Assembly (NCBI RefSeq): GCF_044772865.1
Contig: NZ_CP173029.1
Location: forward strand, 3,410,001-3,474,000
Origin: Algirhabdus cladophorae
Lineage (GTDB): Bacteria > Pseudomonadota > Alphaproteobacteria > Rhodobacterales > Rhodobacteraceae
DNA length: 64,000 nucleotides
Direction: 5' to 3'
Shown here: one piece after another, positions 25,101 through 34,081 of the stretch
Layout: every line of letters begins with the position of its first letter
How positions within the stretch are numbered: position 1 is the stretch's first letter
The notes under the pieces: generated by a model
Databases searched by the model: none
Told to the model about the DNA's origin: nothing
What the model saw: the letters and a program-made list of their open reading frames with translations, nothing else
Made by a program: the position numbers and the translations under genes

Positions 25101-27181
25101 GCTGGAACCAGCCCTACCAATGACGGCCGCGCATCCACGCCGATTTCCTCGAATGACAACACCGGATTTAGAAGACCTTTTGCAATCATAACCGTCTTTA
25201 AGAACCGCCTGCGCTGAACCGACGTGACAAGAGCAGCGTTGATTCCCATATCCCCAGCCTTGGCCATTTTTTCAGTAATGGCCGCACCCAGCTTATTGAA
25301 CATTTCAGGCGGCAGTGCGACGTCAACCGCCCCATGTTCACCGTCAATTTGATAGTTCCGAAACACGTCCTCCCATTCGGGCGCTAATTGCACCAATGGG
25401 ATTGTTCCGTCGGCCCTCCGAAGATCTGCGACCAATTGAAACCCGAGCCTTTGGCGCACATACTCACAAATTGCTTCTGGCCGAGCGTGACTCCCCCGCG
25501 CTTCAGAGATTGCCTCAAGAATGACCGGCAGGTTTCGAATTGAAACACGTTCATCCAACATTAACCGCAATACAGACAACAGCATTTCCAAAGTGACTTT
25601 CTCCGGAATAAGGTCATCGATTAATTTGGAGTTTGCCTCGGCCCGAACAGGGTCTGACAAACGTCTTGCCTCGTCTAACAGTCGGCGCAAACCCTTTAGT
25701 GTCAGAAGTCGCGAAAAGTTACGTTTTATGACTTCCAAAAGATGCGTGGCCAATACTTCGGTCGGTGTAACAACAGTCATGCCGTCCAAGCCGGCTTCTT
25801 CAGCTTGATCTTTGTCGATCCATCGTGCCGGTGCGCCATAAACTGGTTCTTTGATTTCCGGACCTTGGAAATTCGGGGCAGGTCCACCGTGCATTAATGC
25901 TAAGACTTGTTCAGGAAATAGTGTGTCTTGTGCCTGTTCAACGCCTTGGATTTTAATGACGTAGCTTCCCGGTAAAAGTGATGCATCATCGGTCAGTCTA
26001 ATCTCGGGCAGAATCATCCCATATGTCACGGCAATATGAGTTCGCATGTTGTTTATCCGCGAGTCTAATCCGGTGCCAGGATCCAGCACCATGTCGATCA
26101 AGTCAGTCGCAAATTCTACGTGAATGTCGTCCAAATCCAAAATGTCACCCAGAGTCTTTTCGGGGGAAAGGGGTTTGATTTCCTCCGACGGGGTCTTTGA
26201 TTTTTCCTCTTCGGCATTTTTTCGGGCCATATAAAATGACGCAGCGCCCAGAGCCAATGATCCAGCCAGGAATGGAATAAACGGAAGCCCCGGGACCAAA
26301 GCAAAGAGGCCCATAAGTGCCGCCACAGTTGCCAGCGCCCCAGGAAATTTTCCGAGTTGGCTGAAGAGAGTGTTGTCAGACGTACCTTTTGCGCCACCGC
26401 GGGCTAGCAAAAGAGCGGCGGCAATCGAGATAATAACTGCAGGGATTTGGGTCACTAAACCGTCGCCAACGGTCAAGATTGCGTAGGTTTCAAATGCTTG
26501 GGATATCGGCATTGAATGAACAATTGTGCCCATTAAAAGCCCCATTACGAGGTTCAACAATGTGATCAACAAACCGGCGATTGCATCGCCTTTGACGAAC
26601 TTTGAAGCACCATCAAGGGAACCAAAGAACGTTGTTTCAGCTTGCTCAACTTCACGGCGTCGTTTGGCTTCTTGGTGGTCAATTGCGCCCGCAGACATGT
26701 CGCTGTCGATGGCTAATTGCTTTCCTGGCATTCCGTCTAAGGCAAAACGGGCGCCCACTTCGGCCATCCGTGTGGCCCCTTTGGTTATCACCACAAAATT
26801 CACGATCAACAGAACGCAAAATACGACCAATCCAAGAAAGACGCTTCCGCCCATCACAAACATTGCAAAGCCTTGGATAACGTCACCGGCTGCCGATGTT
26901 CCAGTGTGTCCCTGGCCAATGATGAGTTTGGTTGATGAGACGTTCATTGAAAGTCGCAACATCAATGAGGCAAGCAAGATCGTAGGGAACGAGGAAAAAT
27001 CTAAGGGCCGCTCAATAAATAGTGTTACAGTGAAGATTAGAATTGCCAATCCGAACGAGGCAGCCAGGCCAACATCCAGAACCCAAGGCGGCATTGGCAA
27101 AATCATCATCACGATGGTTGCCATAAGTGCCAAAGCAAGAAGGATAGTGGGTTGGAAAATAGTCTTGGCGGAGAAGTCCAT
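25097..27181 (-). CDS. flhA: Flagellar export gate protein FlhA
   Basis: FlhA, 694 aa, is the nonameric export gate. The N-terminal half has about eight membrane helices with the FHIPEP-type loop VGARFALDGMPGKQLAIDSD. The cytoplasmic half contains the docking platform region VLRLMLDERVSIRNLPVILE. The ATG shares its A with the stop of a 25-codon ORF just upstream (TAATG), which hints at translational coupling. It leads flhA-fliR-flhB. Confidence 0.97.
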   Translation of the reverse strand: MDFSAKTIFQPTILLALALMATIVMMILPMPPWVLDVGLAASFGLAILIFTVTLFIERPLDFSSFPTILLASLMLRLSMNVSSTKLIIGQGHTGTSAAGDVIQGFAMFVMGGSVFLGLVVFCVLLIVNFVVITKGATRMAEVGARFALDGMPGKQLAIDSDMSAGAIDHQEAKRRREVEQAETTFFGSLDGASKFVKGDAIAGLLITLLNLVMGLLMGTIVHSMPISQAFETYAILTVGDGLVTQIPAVIISIAAALLLARGGAKGTSDNTLFSQLGKFPGALATVAALMGLFALVPGLPFIPFLAGSLALGAASFYMARKNAEEEKSKTPSEEIKPLSPEKTLGDILDLDDIHVEFATDLIDMVLDPGTGLDSRINNMRTHIAVTYGMILPEIRLTDDASLLPGSYVIKIQGVEQAQDTLFPEQVLALMHGGPAPNFQGPEIKEPVYGAPARWIDKDQAEEAGLDGMTVVTPTEVLATHLLEVIKRNFSRLLTLKGLRRLLDEARRLSDPVRAEANSKLIDDLIPEKVTLEMLLSVLRLMLDERVSIRNLPVILEAISEARGSHARPEAICEYVRQRLGFQLVADLRRADGTIPLVQLAPEWEDVFRNYQIDGEHGAVDVALPPEMFNKLGAAITEKMAKAGDMGINAALVTSVQRRRFLKTVMIAKGLLNPVLSFEEIGVDARPSLVGLVPA

Positions 27182-27258
27182 TAGGTGACCTCACCCAATT
27201 GGAATTCAAGAAAAACTTGGCCGTTCAGCCAGATTTGATCCTTAGAATTGTTACTCAT
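27181..27258 (-). CDS. Short ORF of 25 codons coupled to flhA
   Basis: This is an ATG-started ORF of 25 aa (MSNNSKDQIWLNGQVFLEF, then QLGEVT) with a CAGGGCGG ribosome-like site seven bases before the start. Its TAA overlaps the flhA ATG by one base. It occupies half of the otherwise empty 149 bp between flhA and the gene upstream. It has no membrane helix. It may be a leader peptide, a small protein or a chance reading; conservation would decide. Confidence 0.4.
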   Translation of the reverse strand: MSNNSKDQIWLNGQVFLEFQLGEVT

Positions 27259-27330
27259 GCGACCGCCCTGAAGAAGAAATAAACATCCAGTCAGAGGGTT
27301 AATATGAATGTGTTGAAATTTAGTAAGTTT

Positions 27331-29340
27331 TTATCCGTCGACTGAAGATGTCATGGTAGATTTCAGATCCTCTTCAACGGTTTTCCGCAGGTCCTGAGAT
27401 CGCTTAATATTAGCGAGTAGGTTCTTAAGCCCAAGCGGCTGGTCGAACGCAACTGGTTCATTTTCGGTTTGGAAAACCAGAAGGTCATTTTCCTGTTCTT
27501 GAGCGGCCGATGCTGTCTGACTGAGTTGGGAATTTGAATCGAGTTGTCCAGCTAGGGCGTCAAAACCATATGATCGTACGCGCTCGATAAGTGTAGAACG
27601 GTCCGCTTGTGGCAATCCGTTTTCGTTCGGCGCTAGAGAAATCTGTTGGGCAAGAGAAATCACCGATTGCTGAGAGCTATGCTGGACGACAAGTTGCATG
27701 TCCCGGTCCAGTTTTTTTTGGGATAATCCAAGACCCGAATAGCGTTGCAGCCCATCCGATATGTCCCCAGACATTACTCTCGCCAGCGCCGCTAGTTCGG
27801 AGAGTGTTTTCCCTCGATCCGCATCAACGTTTTCCCGGGAGTATGCGTCTAACAGAGTAATCTGCTCAGGCTTTGGTATTCCACCCTGTTCAATTTGAAT
27901 TTTAAGCATTTCAATGAATCCGTCGGCCGCAATTGAATCTGTCGAGTTCGCAATTTCCTCAAAAAGAACTTCCGCCTGGTCGTCCTGATCTTGGTCCAAG
28001 GCGATCAAAGCTGACTGCATATTGAGATCATTTGAGGGGCGTATCGACAGACTTTCAACCACCTTGGTTGCGGTTATTGCGAGGTCAGTCAGACCCGCTT
28101 CACGTAGACGTTGTACCCAGACGGCACCCAAATGGGTCTGGAGGTGAAGAGGTAATTTTTGCTTTATTTGAGCTAAATTTTTAGCCGACATTTTGATCGA
28201 CTTAGCTCCCTTGGCGTTCGAAAGGAAAGCCCAGAGTCCCAACTCTCCTACGCAGTCAGAGTACTGAAGAAAATATGTCGAATTATAGGTCTGCGGGTTG
28301 TCTAGAAGAGCCGCTATTTCGCTCAAAAATTGGCTCTCTGATGTCGATTCTTTCTCACCCTTGAGTAGAGCACTCGCCTCGGCGCCAAAGCCATAATACA
28401 AATAGTGCCTGATAATGTCTTTTTTGTCAGACGTCAGAGGATCTTGGTTTGGTCGGGCTTGGTTCATTCTGACCCTACCCAAGCCGTCGTTGAAATCGCT
28501 GCCAAACGTCCATTGCGATAGTTTATGATCAAAAGTTGGACGGCACACTGTGTCGATTTGGCCACCCAACGACGGCGACAATAGATCGGCCAGTTCGTCA
28601 AAAGACGTGCGAGCCGCGATACCCAAATTTGATGGCTCCGGACTGTCTTGAATTAGATTTAAAGCTATTGAATCTTCTTCGATGTCTTCATTGCTGGGCG
28701 CATTAGTTGGAACAGATGCAACTTCTGTTTGGTTTGGACTTAGAAGACCCTGAGCGGCGGCCTGAGCCAGCTGACCAAGTAACTGGGTTTGCATTTCTTC
28801 CGTGATCTCTTCTATTTGCTCAAACTCAGGCTGCAAGATCGGCGGTAACACTGGTTTGGGCGCTGATTTCGCGACTTGGGTGCTAAAGATCACCGGTAGT
28901 TGCGGGATCTCCTCCTCATCTTCCTCAACAGGAACTTGATCTGTATCTGCGTTTACAAAAGTTGGACCTGACCAATCTTCTGGTGCTGGTCCGTCTATTA
29001 TATCGACAACGATTTGAGTGGATCCATAAGGAAAAATATCGCCATAACACGGGCAGTTCAGTTGCAGCTCAAGCAAGCCTGAAGGTGCAATAGAAAGATC
29101 ATTTAGGCGGGTTCTTTGAATCCGTTCAAAGATCCCTGATAAATCAAAGTCTCCCTCAAAGGACGGATTAACTAGAACAAATCCGTTCTCGCTTTTATCA
29201 AGGCTCCACCGTTGTTGGTCTCCTACGGTCAAAACCAATCGAGTAAAGCTCGCGTGATCCCCAGATCGTATAGTTACGGTTTGAGCGTTACTCTGCAGCC
29301 CAAAAAGGGTGACGGCTATGAAGATCAAAATCCTAATCAT
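27331..29340 (-). CDS. Large periplasmic motility-associated protein (MotK/MotC-like, putative)
   Basis: This exported protein of 669 aa has a signal peptide (about 1-19, SNA-Q). An N-terminal beta-rich part (about 20-115) includes FTRLVLTVGDQQRWSL and resembles an AMIN-type fold, with a C-P-C pair near 96-98. An acidic, Pro-rich linker (about 115-240) follows, then a long helical, TPR-like half (about 300-600). It is ATGA-coupled to motA. Periplasmic partners of the stator (MotC in Sinorhizobium; MotK with MotE in Cereibacter Fla2) are known, and this position suggests such a role. Homology was not tested. Confidence 0.7.
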   Translation of the reverse strand: MIRILIFIAVTLFGLQSNAQTVTIRSGDHASFTRLVLTVGDQQRWSLDKSENGFVLVNPSFEGDFDLSGIFERIQRTRLNDLSIAPSGLLELQLNCPCYGDIFPYGSTQIVVDIIDGPAPEDWSGPTFVNADTDQVPVEEDEEEIPQLPVIFSTQVAKSAPKPVLPPILQPEFEQIEEITEEMQTQLLGQLAQAAAQGLLSPNQTEVASVPTNAPSNEDIEEDSIALNLIQDSPEPSNLGIAARTSFDELADLLSPSLGGQIDTVCRPTFDHKLSQWTFGSDFNDGLGRVRMNQARPNQDPLTSDKKDIIRHYLYYGFGAEASALLKGEKESTSESQFLSEIAALLDNPQTYNSTYFLQYSDCVGELGLWAFLSNAKGAKSIKMSAKNLAQIKQKLPLHLQTHLGAVWVQRLREAGLTDLAITATKVVESLSIRPSNDLNMQSALIALDQDQDDQAEVLFEEIANSTDSIAADGFIEMLKIQIEQGGIPKPEQITLLDAYSRENVDADRGKTLSELAALARVMSGDISDGLQRYSGLGLSQKKLDRDMQLVVQHSSQQSVISLAQQISLAPNENGLPQADRSTLIERVRSYGFDALAGQLDSNSQLSQTASAAQEQENDLLVFQTENEPVAFDQPLGLKNLLANIKRSQDLRKTVEEDLKSTMTSSVDG

Positions 29341-30206
29341 GCGGCGTCTTGCTTTTTTGACTTCAACGCCTCTTCCAGATCAGAAAAGCTTGGGCGGATG
29401 TGGCCCGGTGTATTTTGGCGTCCAACCTCAATGCAGATATTCGTCGAATGGTTGTGCAGATTAGCCACCAACACTTCTCGGATTAGCTGGTAGAAGTGAG
29501 CGTCCTCTTCAGTAACCGTCTTCACTTTTGAAGCAAAAGGCCCGACCAAACCATACGCCAGGAATACTCCCAAAAAGGTGCCAACCAAAGCGCCACCAAT
29601 CAGTTTACCCAAAATCTCGGGTGGTTGATCAATGGATCCCATCGTTTTGATAACACCCAAAACAGCAGCAACAATACCCAAAGCGGGCAAGCCATCGGCC
29701 ATAGTTTGCAACGCATGGCTTGAATGCATTGCATGGTGAAGGTTAGCGTCCATACGCTTTTCCAGCACCTCTTCTACTTGGTGAGGGTCGTCATAGTTCA
29801 TGGATGCGGACCGCATCGTGTCACAAATGAGGGCGACAGCCTCTTTATCAGCCAGAATTTTAGGATAATTACCAAATATCGAGGATTCAGGAGCGTTCTC
29901 TATATGTTCTTCAAGCCCTACTGGATTTTGACGAGCCAGCCTTAACAATTCGAAGAGAAGACATAGCAAATCTTTATAGTCTTCTGGTGACCATTTTGGA
30001 CCTTTAAAGACTTTTCCCAAATCTTTGAGAGTGTGTTTGATCGACGCCATATCGTTACTGATAACAAAGGCGCCAACAGCCGCGCCACCAATCATCGTCA
30101 TCTCGTAAGGGAGCGATTTGAGGATGATCCCCATCTTGCCGCCTGCGGCCAAATAGCCGCCGAACACCATGACAAAGATGATGATAATGCCAACAATGCC
30201 AATCAT
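29337..30206 (-). CDS. motA: Flagellar stator protein MotA
   Basis: MotA is the proton-channel stator subunit, 289 aa with four membrane helices. GIVGIIIIFVMVFGGYLAAG starts it. The cytoplasmic loop has LLRLARQNPVGLEEHIENAP and the third helix region is DGLPALGIVAAVLGVIKTMG. Its partner motB lies 10 kb away at 40103. It overlaps the start of the large periplasmic gene by 4 bp. Confidence 0.97.
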   Translation of the reverse strand: MIGIVGIIIIFVMVFGGYLAAGGKMGIILKSLPYEMTMIGGAAVGAFVISNDMASIKHTLKDLGKVFKGPKWSPEDYKDLLCLLFELLRLARQNPVGLEEHIENAPESSIFGNYPKILADKEAVALICDTMRSASMNYDDPHQVEEVLEKRMDANLHHAMHSSHALQTMADGLPALGIVAAVLGVIKTMGSIDQPPEILGKLIGGALVGTFLGVFLAYGLVGPFASKVKTVTEEDAHFYQLIREVLVANLHNHSTNICIEVGRQNTPGHIRPSFSDLEEALKSKKQDAA

Positions 30207-30281
30207 TTCGGAGAACCCTTGTAAGTGTTATTTCACCGTCCGGTATGCCACAAAGGGTATTAAGAAATCGCTTCGACCAAG

Positions 30282-30854
30282 CTATTCTTTTGGAACATTT
30301 CCATTGCGACCAGCCAGTAGAACCGAAATTGTATAAGCCTGCGCAGGATCTAGCCCCGACAAAACTGCGGCCGCAACGTCAGTCTTCATTCGCGCCAAAA
30401 AACCAGCCGCAAATTCAGGATCCATCTGAGCAAACAGTTTCGCAGCATCCTTTGGTTTCATTTTCTCATAGACAGTTGCAAGTTGTGCTATGTCGTTTTC
30501 CATGGCGGTTTCTGCAACCGCTATGGTATCAGCAAGCGCCTCTTCGGCCTCAATTAACGCAGCTCTGCTGGTCTCGAAATCTGCCTCCGCTGCAGCCAAG
30601 ACTTTTAAACGCGCCTCCACACGCTTTTCGGTTTGAGCTACTTTTTCTTCGCGGACCGAAAGTGCCGAAATCGCGGCAGCAACATCAACTGAAGGCATTG
30701 TGGGCTGAACCGTTCCAGGCGCTAATGCATCTTCGCGCGCGAATGCCTGCCCCGTGAAACCAGTTATACGGATTGCACCGGATCCCAAGAACAAAATCAT
30801 GATGACGGTTAATGCGCCACGCGCTGTTCTTTTGCGAGTTTTACGCTGTTTCAT
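30282..30854 (-). CDS. motE: MotE-like periplasmic motility chaperone
   Basis: This 190 aa protein has a basic N-terminus and one hydrophobic signal/anchor helix (about 13-32). A coiled coil follows (about 60-125, with LSVREEKVAQTEKRVEARLK), then a compact helical domain with YEKMKPKDAAKLFAQMDPEF and LARMKTDVAAAVLSGLDP, the MgtE-N-like repeat found in MotE. In Sinorhizobium MotE folds the periplasmic protein MotC. The large periplasmic gene two positions downstream is the likely partner. The start at MKQRKTRKRT is chosen. Confidence 0.85.
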   Translation of the reverse strand: MKQRKTRKRTARGALTVIMILFLGSGAIRITGFTGQAFAREDALAPGTVQPTMPSVDVAAAISALSVREEKVAQTEKRVEARLKVLAAAEADFETSRAALIEAEEALADTIAVAETAMENDIAQLATVYEKMKPKDAAKLFAQMDPEFAAGFLARMKTDVAAAVLSGLDPAQAYTISVLLAGRNGNVPKE

Positions 30855-30867
30855 CTGCGTTCTCCCA

Positions 30868-31218
30868 CTACTGCCTGTGCCGGACAAACAATGCCGCATC
30901 TTGGTCAGGCGCTACTGGCTTAGGTTCATTCTGGACCGGAAGGTCATGCATTGATGCGACCAACAGTTCCAACCTTTGCGCTACTTTCTCGGCATTCTTG
31001 GTCTGCTCATCAAGAGCTTGGCCGGACATTTTGGCAGTCGTTTGGGCGTTCTCAAGCGTTTTGGTGAGATCATCCACCTGAGCCGACAAGACAGCAACGG
31101 CACCTCCGACACCTTGCTTAAGATCAGTAAACTTTGTGAGCCGCCGCGAGAGAACGAAGCAATAGAAACCGGCCGCAAAAGCCCCCGCAATCAACATTAT
31201 ATCAGCAATGAGTGCCAT
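30868..31218 (-). CDS. Single-pass coiled-coil protein of the fliL-motA operon (DUF6468-like)
   Basis: This 116 aa protein has one N-terminal membrane helix (about 3-23, ADIMLIAGAFAAGFYCFVL), followed by a basic stretch and a coiled coil (about 40-88, VDDLTKTLENAQTTAKMSG). A flexible tail follows. It sits between fliL and motE, where alphaproteobacterial flagellar operons often carry a DUF6468 protein; the name is recalled, not tested. The function is unknown, though a basal-body or stator link is likely from context. Confidence 0.72.
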   Translation of the reverse strand: MALIADIMLIAGAFAAGFYCFVLSRRLTKFTDLKQGVGGAVAVLSAQVDDLTKTLENAQTTAKMSGQALDEQTKNAEKVAQRLELLVASMHDLPVQNEPKPVAPDQDAALFVRHRQ

Positions 31219-31228
31219 GGTTATTTCC

Positions 31229-31714
31229 TTAATTGAGTACGAATTCCATCACCAACAAATCATTCACCCGGTCTGGCCCAGTGACGATTTGAATGCGGCG
31301 TAACATTTGGCTGCGTAGACCTGTCAGGGCCCTTGGGTCTTCGAGTTCAGCGACACTGACTGACCTTAGGTAGCTATTCAAAACATCAACAATTCGGGGC
31401 AGCACCGTTTCAACATTTTGCTTCTCAGCGCCTTCCACCTCTAAGTTGGCCCGAAAACGCAAATGACTGTTTGCCGAATTTGGTCCGAGCGAGACAATCA
31501 GAGGGTCAAGTTCCAAAAAAGTAATCTCAGGCAGCGCCTCGAGTTCCTTTTCCGACAACTCTTCCTCACCAGCGCCATCGCCAAGAATCATCCCGGACTG
31601 GACAGCATAGAAGCCGCCACCACCAAAGAGAATCGCCATAACGAGCCCAAGAATTAGGGGCATTTTGCCTTTTTTCTTTGGTTCTTCTTCCGGTGTTTCA
31701 GTTTCATCGGCCAT
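31229..31714 (-). CDS. fliL: Flagellar basal-body protein FliL
   Basis: This 161 aa single-pass protein has a Lys/Glu-rich cytoplasmic start, a helix at about 18-37 (MPLILGLVMAILFGGGGFYA), and a FliL periplasmic domain with LEALPEITFLELDPLIVSL, then NLEVEGAEKQNVETVLPRIV and the C-terminus VNDLLVMEFVLN. FliL strengthens stator function. It heads the minus operon running to the FliJ-like gene and is divergent from fliF. Confidence 0.94.
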   Translation of the reverse strand: MADETETPEEEPKKKGKMPLILGLVMAILFGGGGFYAVQSGMILGDGAGEEELSEKELEALPEITFLELDPLIVSLGPNSANSHLRFRANLEVEGAEKQNVETVLPRIVDVLNSYLRSVSVAELEDPRALTGLRSQMLRRIQIVTGPDRVNDLLVMEFVLN

Positions 31715-31757
31715 GGGGCTTCCTTGAATTGATTTCCTTTCATTTACCGAGATTGAG

Positions 31758-31772
31758 CTAACCGTTTCTTAA
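31758..31772. promoter_or_regulatory. CtrA-like box between fliL and fliF
   Basis: CTAA-CCGTTTC-TTAA on plus reads TTAA-GAAACGG-TTAGC on minus, the same form as the flagellin box. It lies 57 bp from the fliF start and 43 bp from the fliL start, so one site could serve both operons. A TTTACC element lies 15 bp away. Confidence 0.55.
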
Positions 31773-31829
31773 GATGCATCTGCAAAAACGATTTGGACAA
31801 AGGCAGAACGTCGTTTGCTTGGGAGCAGA

Positions 31830-33473
31830 ATGTTGACCAATCTTTTATCGATCTGGAACGGATTGAATGCGCAGAAAAAGGCCGTGGCCCTTTTAGCGTC
31901 AATTGCAATTGTAGCCATGGTTGTTTCCTTGGCTAGGATGTCGACGCAACCCAGCATGTCCGTGCTGTACTCAGGATTAGAAAGCTCTGCTGCGGGGGAC
32001 GTGATTTCATCACTCGAGGCACAGGGCGTGGCGTTCGAAGTGCGAGGCGCCTCGATTTATGTTCCGGCCAGTCAACGCGATTTGGCGCGTATGACCTTGG
32101 CTGGTCAGGGTCTGCCTGCAACTGGGGGCGCGGGGTACGAATTGCTGGATAACCTTTCGGGATTTGGTACGACCTCGCAAATGTTTGATGCAGCCTATTG
32201 GCGCGCAAAAGAAGGTGAGTTGGCGCGAACCATTGCGGCAAACCCAAACATCAGATCGGCGCGCGTTCATATTTCATCAGTCAGCGCATCACCCTTCGCA
32301 ACGCGTCAAAATCCTACTGCATCTGTTAGCTTGGTCGCAAATGGCAACGGAGTTAGTGCCCAGCAAGCCAAAGCGTTAAAATTTCTAATCGCCTCAGCTG
32401 TTTCCGGCATGGACCCTTCAAGCGTGTCAATCATAGATGACAACGGCCGACTGGTATCCGCGGGCGAAGACGAAGCTAGCGCTGGGGGCAACAGTTCTGA
32501 ACGTGCGGCCCTCCTGAAGGCCAGTGTAGAACGGTTGTTGGAGGCGCGGGTTGGGTATGGCAATGCCGTTGTTGAGGTAAGCCTTGAGACCGTAACCGAA
32601 ACTGAATCAGTGGTGGAACGGCGGTTTGATCCAGAAAGCCGTGTGGCAATCAGCACCGAGGTTGAAGAACAAACCAACAGTTCTCAGGGGGCCTCCGGTG
32701 GGCAGGTCACCGTCGCATCAAACCTACCCGACGGACAGGCCGCCGAGCCAGGAAGTCAAAGCAGCCAAACCGCTCAAACTCGGGAACGTACGAATTTCGA
32801 AGTTTCTGAAATTCAGCGAGAAGTGGTGCGAGCGCCAGGCGCAATCAAGCGGATGACTGTTGCAGTTCTGGTAAATCATACACAGGCGATTGATGCAGAA
32901 GGCAACAAAGTCAGCGAAGAACGAAGTGCTGCCGAAATGACATCCTTGAACGACCTGGTCGCGTCGGCTGTGGGATTAGACGTTGATCGTGGCGACGTCT
33001 TGACCATCGAATCGCTACCTTTCGAAGCCACCGAAACAGTTGGCACGACAAATCCGTCTTCGCTGCTTTCGAACCTCAATCTGGATATAATGTCGCTTGC
33101 TCAAATGGCGACGTTGGCCGTGGTCACTCTAATCTTGGGTATGTTCGTTCTCAAACCAATCTTGACCAGTCGCAACAATGATACCAGCCCAGCCTTGCTA
33201 CCGCCTGCCAGTCCACAAGAAGGAAACGCTGCTACAGCTAATGATCTTGCTGGACCCGCGTTGACTGGCGAAATTGATGATGGGCTTTTTGAGTTACCTG
33301 CCATGACACCTATGGGCGACTTTTCGGATCCCAACGGCGGGTTCGGGGGCGACGGCGGTCTGGCCCTACCAGAAGACCCAGTGGAGCGTCTGAAACAAAC
33401 CATCGAGGACCGGCAGTCTGAAACTATGTCAATTTTGCAAAAATGGATGGATGAACCGGAGAAAGCGACATGA
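31830..33473 (+). CDS. fliF: Flagellar MS-ring protein FliF
   Basis: FliF builds the MS ring in the inner membrane, here 547 aa. The first helix is KAVALLASIAIVAMVVSLAR. The YscJ-like part has TGGAGYELLDNLSGFGTTSQ and REGELARTIAANP-like sequence, and the second helix near the C-terminus is LAQMATLAVVTLILGMFVLK. The C-terminal tail, which binds FliG, is present. The ATG at 31830 has GGGAG upstream. The next gene is FliH-like, not fliG. Confidence 0.96.
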   Translation: MLTNLLSIWNGLNAQKKAVALLASIAIVAMVVSLARMSTQPSMSVLYSGLESSAAGDVISSLEAQGVAFEVRGASIYVPASQRDLARMTLAGQGLPATGGAGYELLDNLSGFGTTSQMFDAAYWRAKEGELARTIAANPNIRSARVHISSVSASPFATRQNPTASVSLVANGNGVSAQQAKALKFLIASAVSGMDPSSVSIIDDNGRLVSAGEDEASAGGNSSERAALLKASVERLLEARVGYGNAVVEVSLETVTETESVVERRFDPESRVAISTEVEEQTNSSQGASGGQVTVASNLPDGQAAEPGSQSSQTAQTRERTNFEVSEIQREVVRAPGAIKRMTVAVLVNHTQAIDAEGNKVSEERSAAEMTSLNDLVASAVGLDVDRGDVLTIESLPFEATETVGTTNPSSLLSNLNLDIMSLAQMATLAVVTLILGMFVLKPILTSRNNDTSPALLPPASPQEGNAATANDLAGPALTGEIDDGLFELPAMTPMGDFSDPNGGFGGDGGLALPEDPVERLKQTIEDRQSETMSILQKWMDEPEKAT

Positions 33474-34081
33474 TCCGAGTTTCGCTTGAAAAAGTAAAAT
33501 CCAGATCGCAATCTGACACCCCGTCTGGCTCACCAGCCGTGATGGCGGGCGACGAGCAAGCAGAGGATATTCGACTTGCCGCTTTTGAAGACGGTTATCG
33601 CGCTGGCTGGGATGACGCTAGTAAGACAAATCAAGATAACCAAAACAAGCTCAGCATGGATCTGGTGCAGTGCTTTCAGGATTTTTCTTTCGGTCATGCC
33701 GAGGCCCGGCAACACGTTATAAAATCAATAGAGCCTGTCCTTAGCGAAGTTGTGGCCAAAGTACTGCCAAAAACGGCGGAACTTGCACTGGTTCCAATGG
33801 TCGTAGACGCCATCATGGATATGCTGTCAGAGGCGTCTCAACAGCCGGTGACAATCCTTGTATCGCCAGAAAACGAAACCGCTGTTTCGGGATCCTTACC
33901 AGACGATGTCGCTGAAGTTGTCCAAATCGAACCTGATCCTGTTGTGGGCTTGAACCAAGCCAGGCTCGTTGGCACATCCAAGACCGTCGAATTGGATCTC
34001 AGTAAGGCACTGCAAGATATCTCACAAATCCTACAGGATTTCTTCAAACTTGAAACTGGAGGTCAAAATGATGGCCGATGA
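33470..34081 (+). CDS. fliH: FliH-like flagellar export stator protein (putative)
   Basis: This 203 aa soluble protein follows the usual FliH plan: a short variable N-terminus, AAFEDGYRAGWDDA (a GYxAGW-type segment), a helical centre, and a C-terminal domain with LVPMVVDAIMDMLSEASQQP and LNQARLVGTSKTVELDLSKA. FliH regulates FliI, encoded 15 kb away. It is ATGA-coupled to fliF and overlaps the fliN start. Confidence 0.78.
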   Translation: MIRVSLEKVKSRSQSDTPSGSPAVMAGDEQAEDIRLAAFEDGYRAGWDDASKTNQDNQNKLSMDLVQCFQDFSFGHAEARQHVIKSIEPVLSEVVAKVLPKTAELALVPMVVDAIMDMLSEASQQPVTILVSPENETAVSGSLPDDVAEVVQIEPDPVVGLNQARLVGTSKTVELDLSKALQDISQILQDFFKLETGGQNDGR

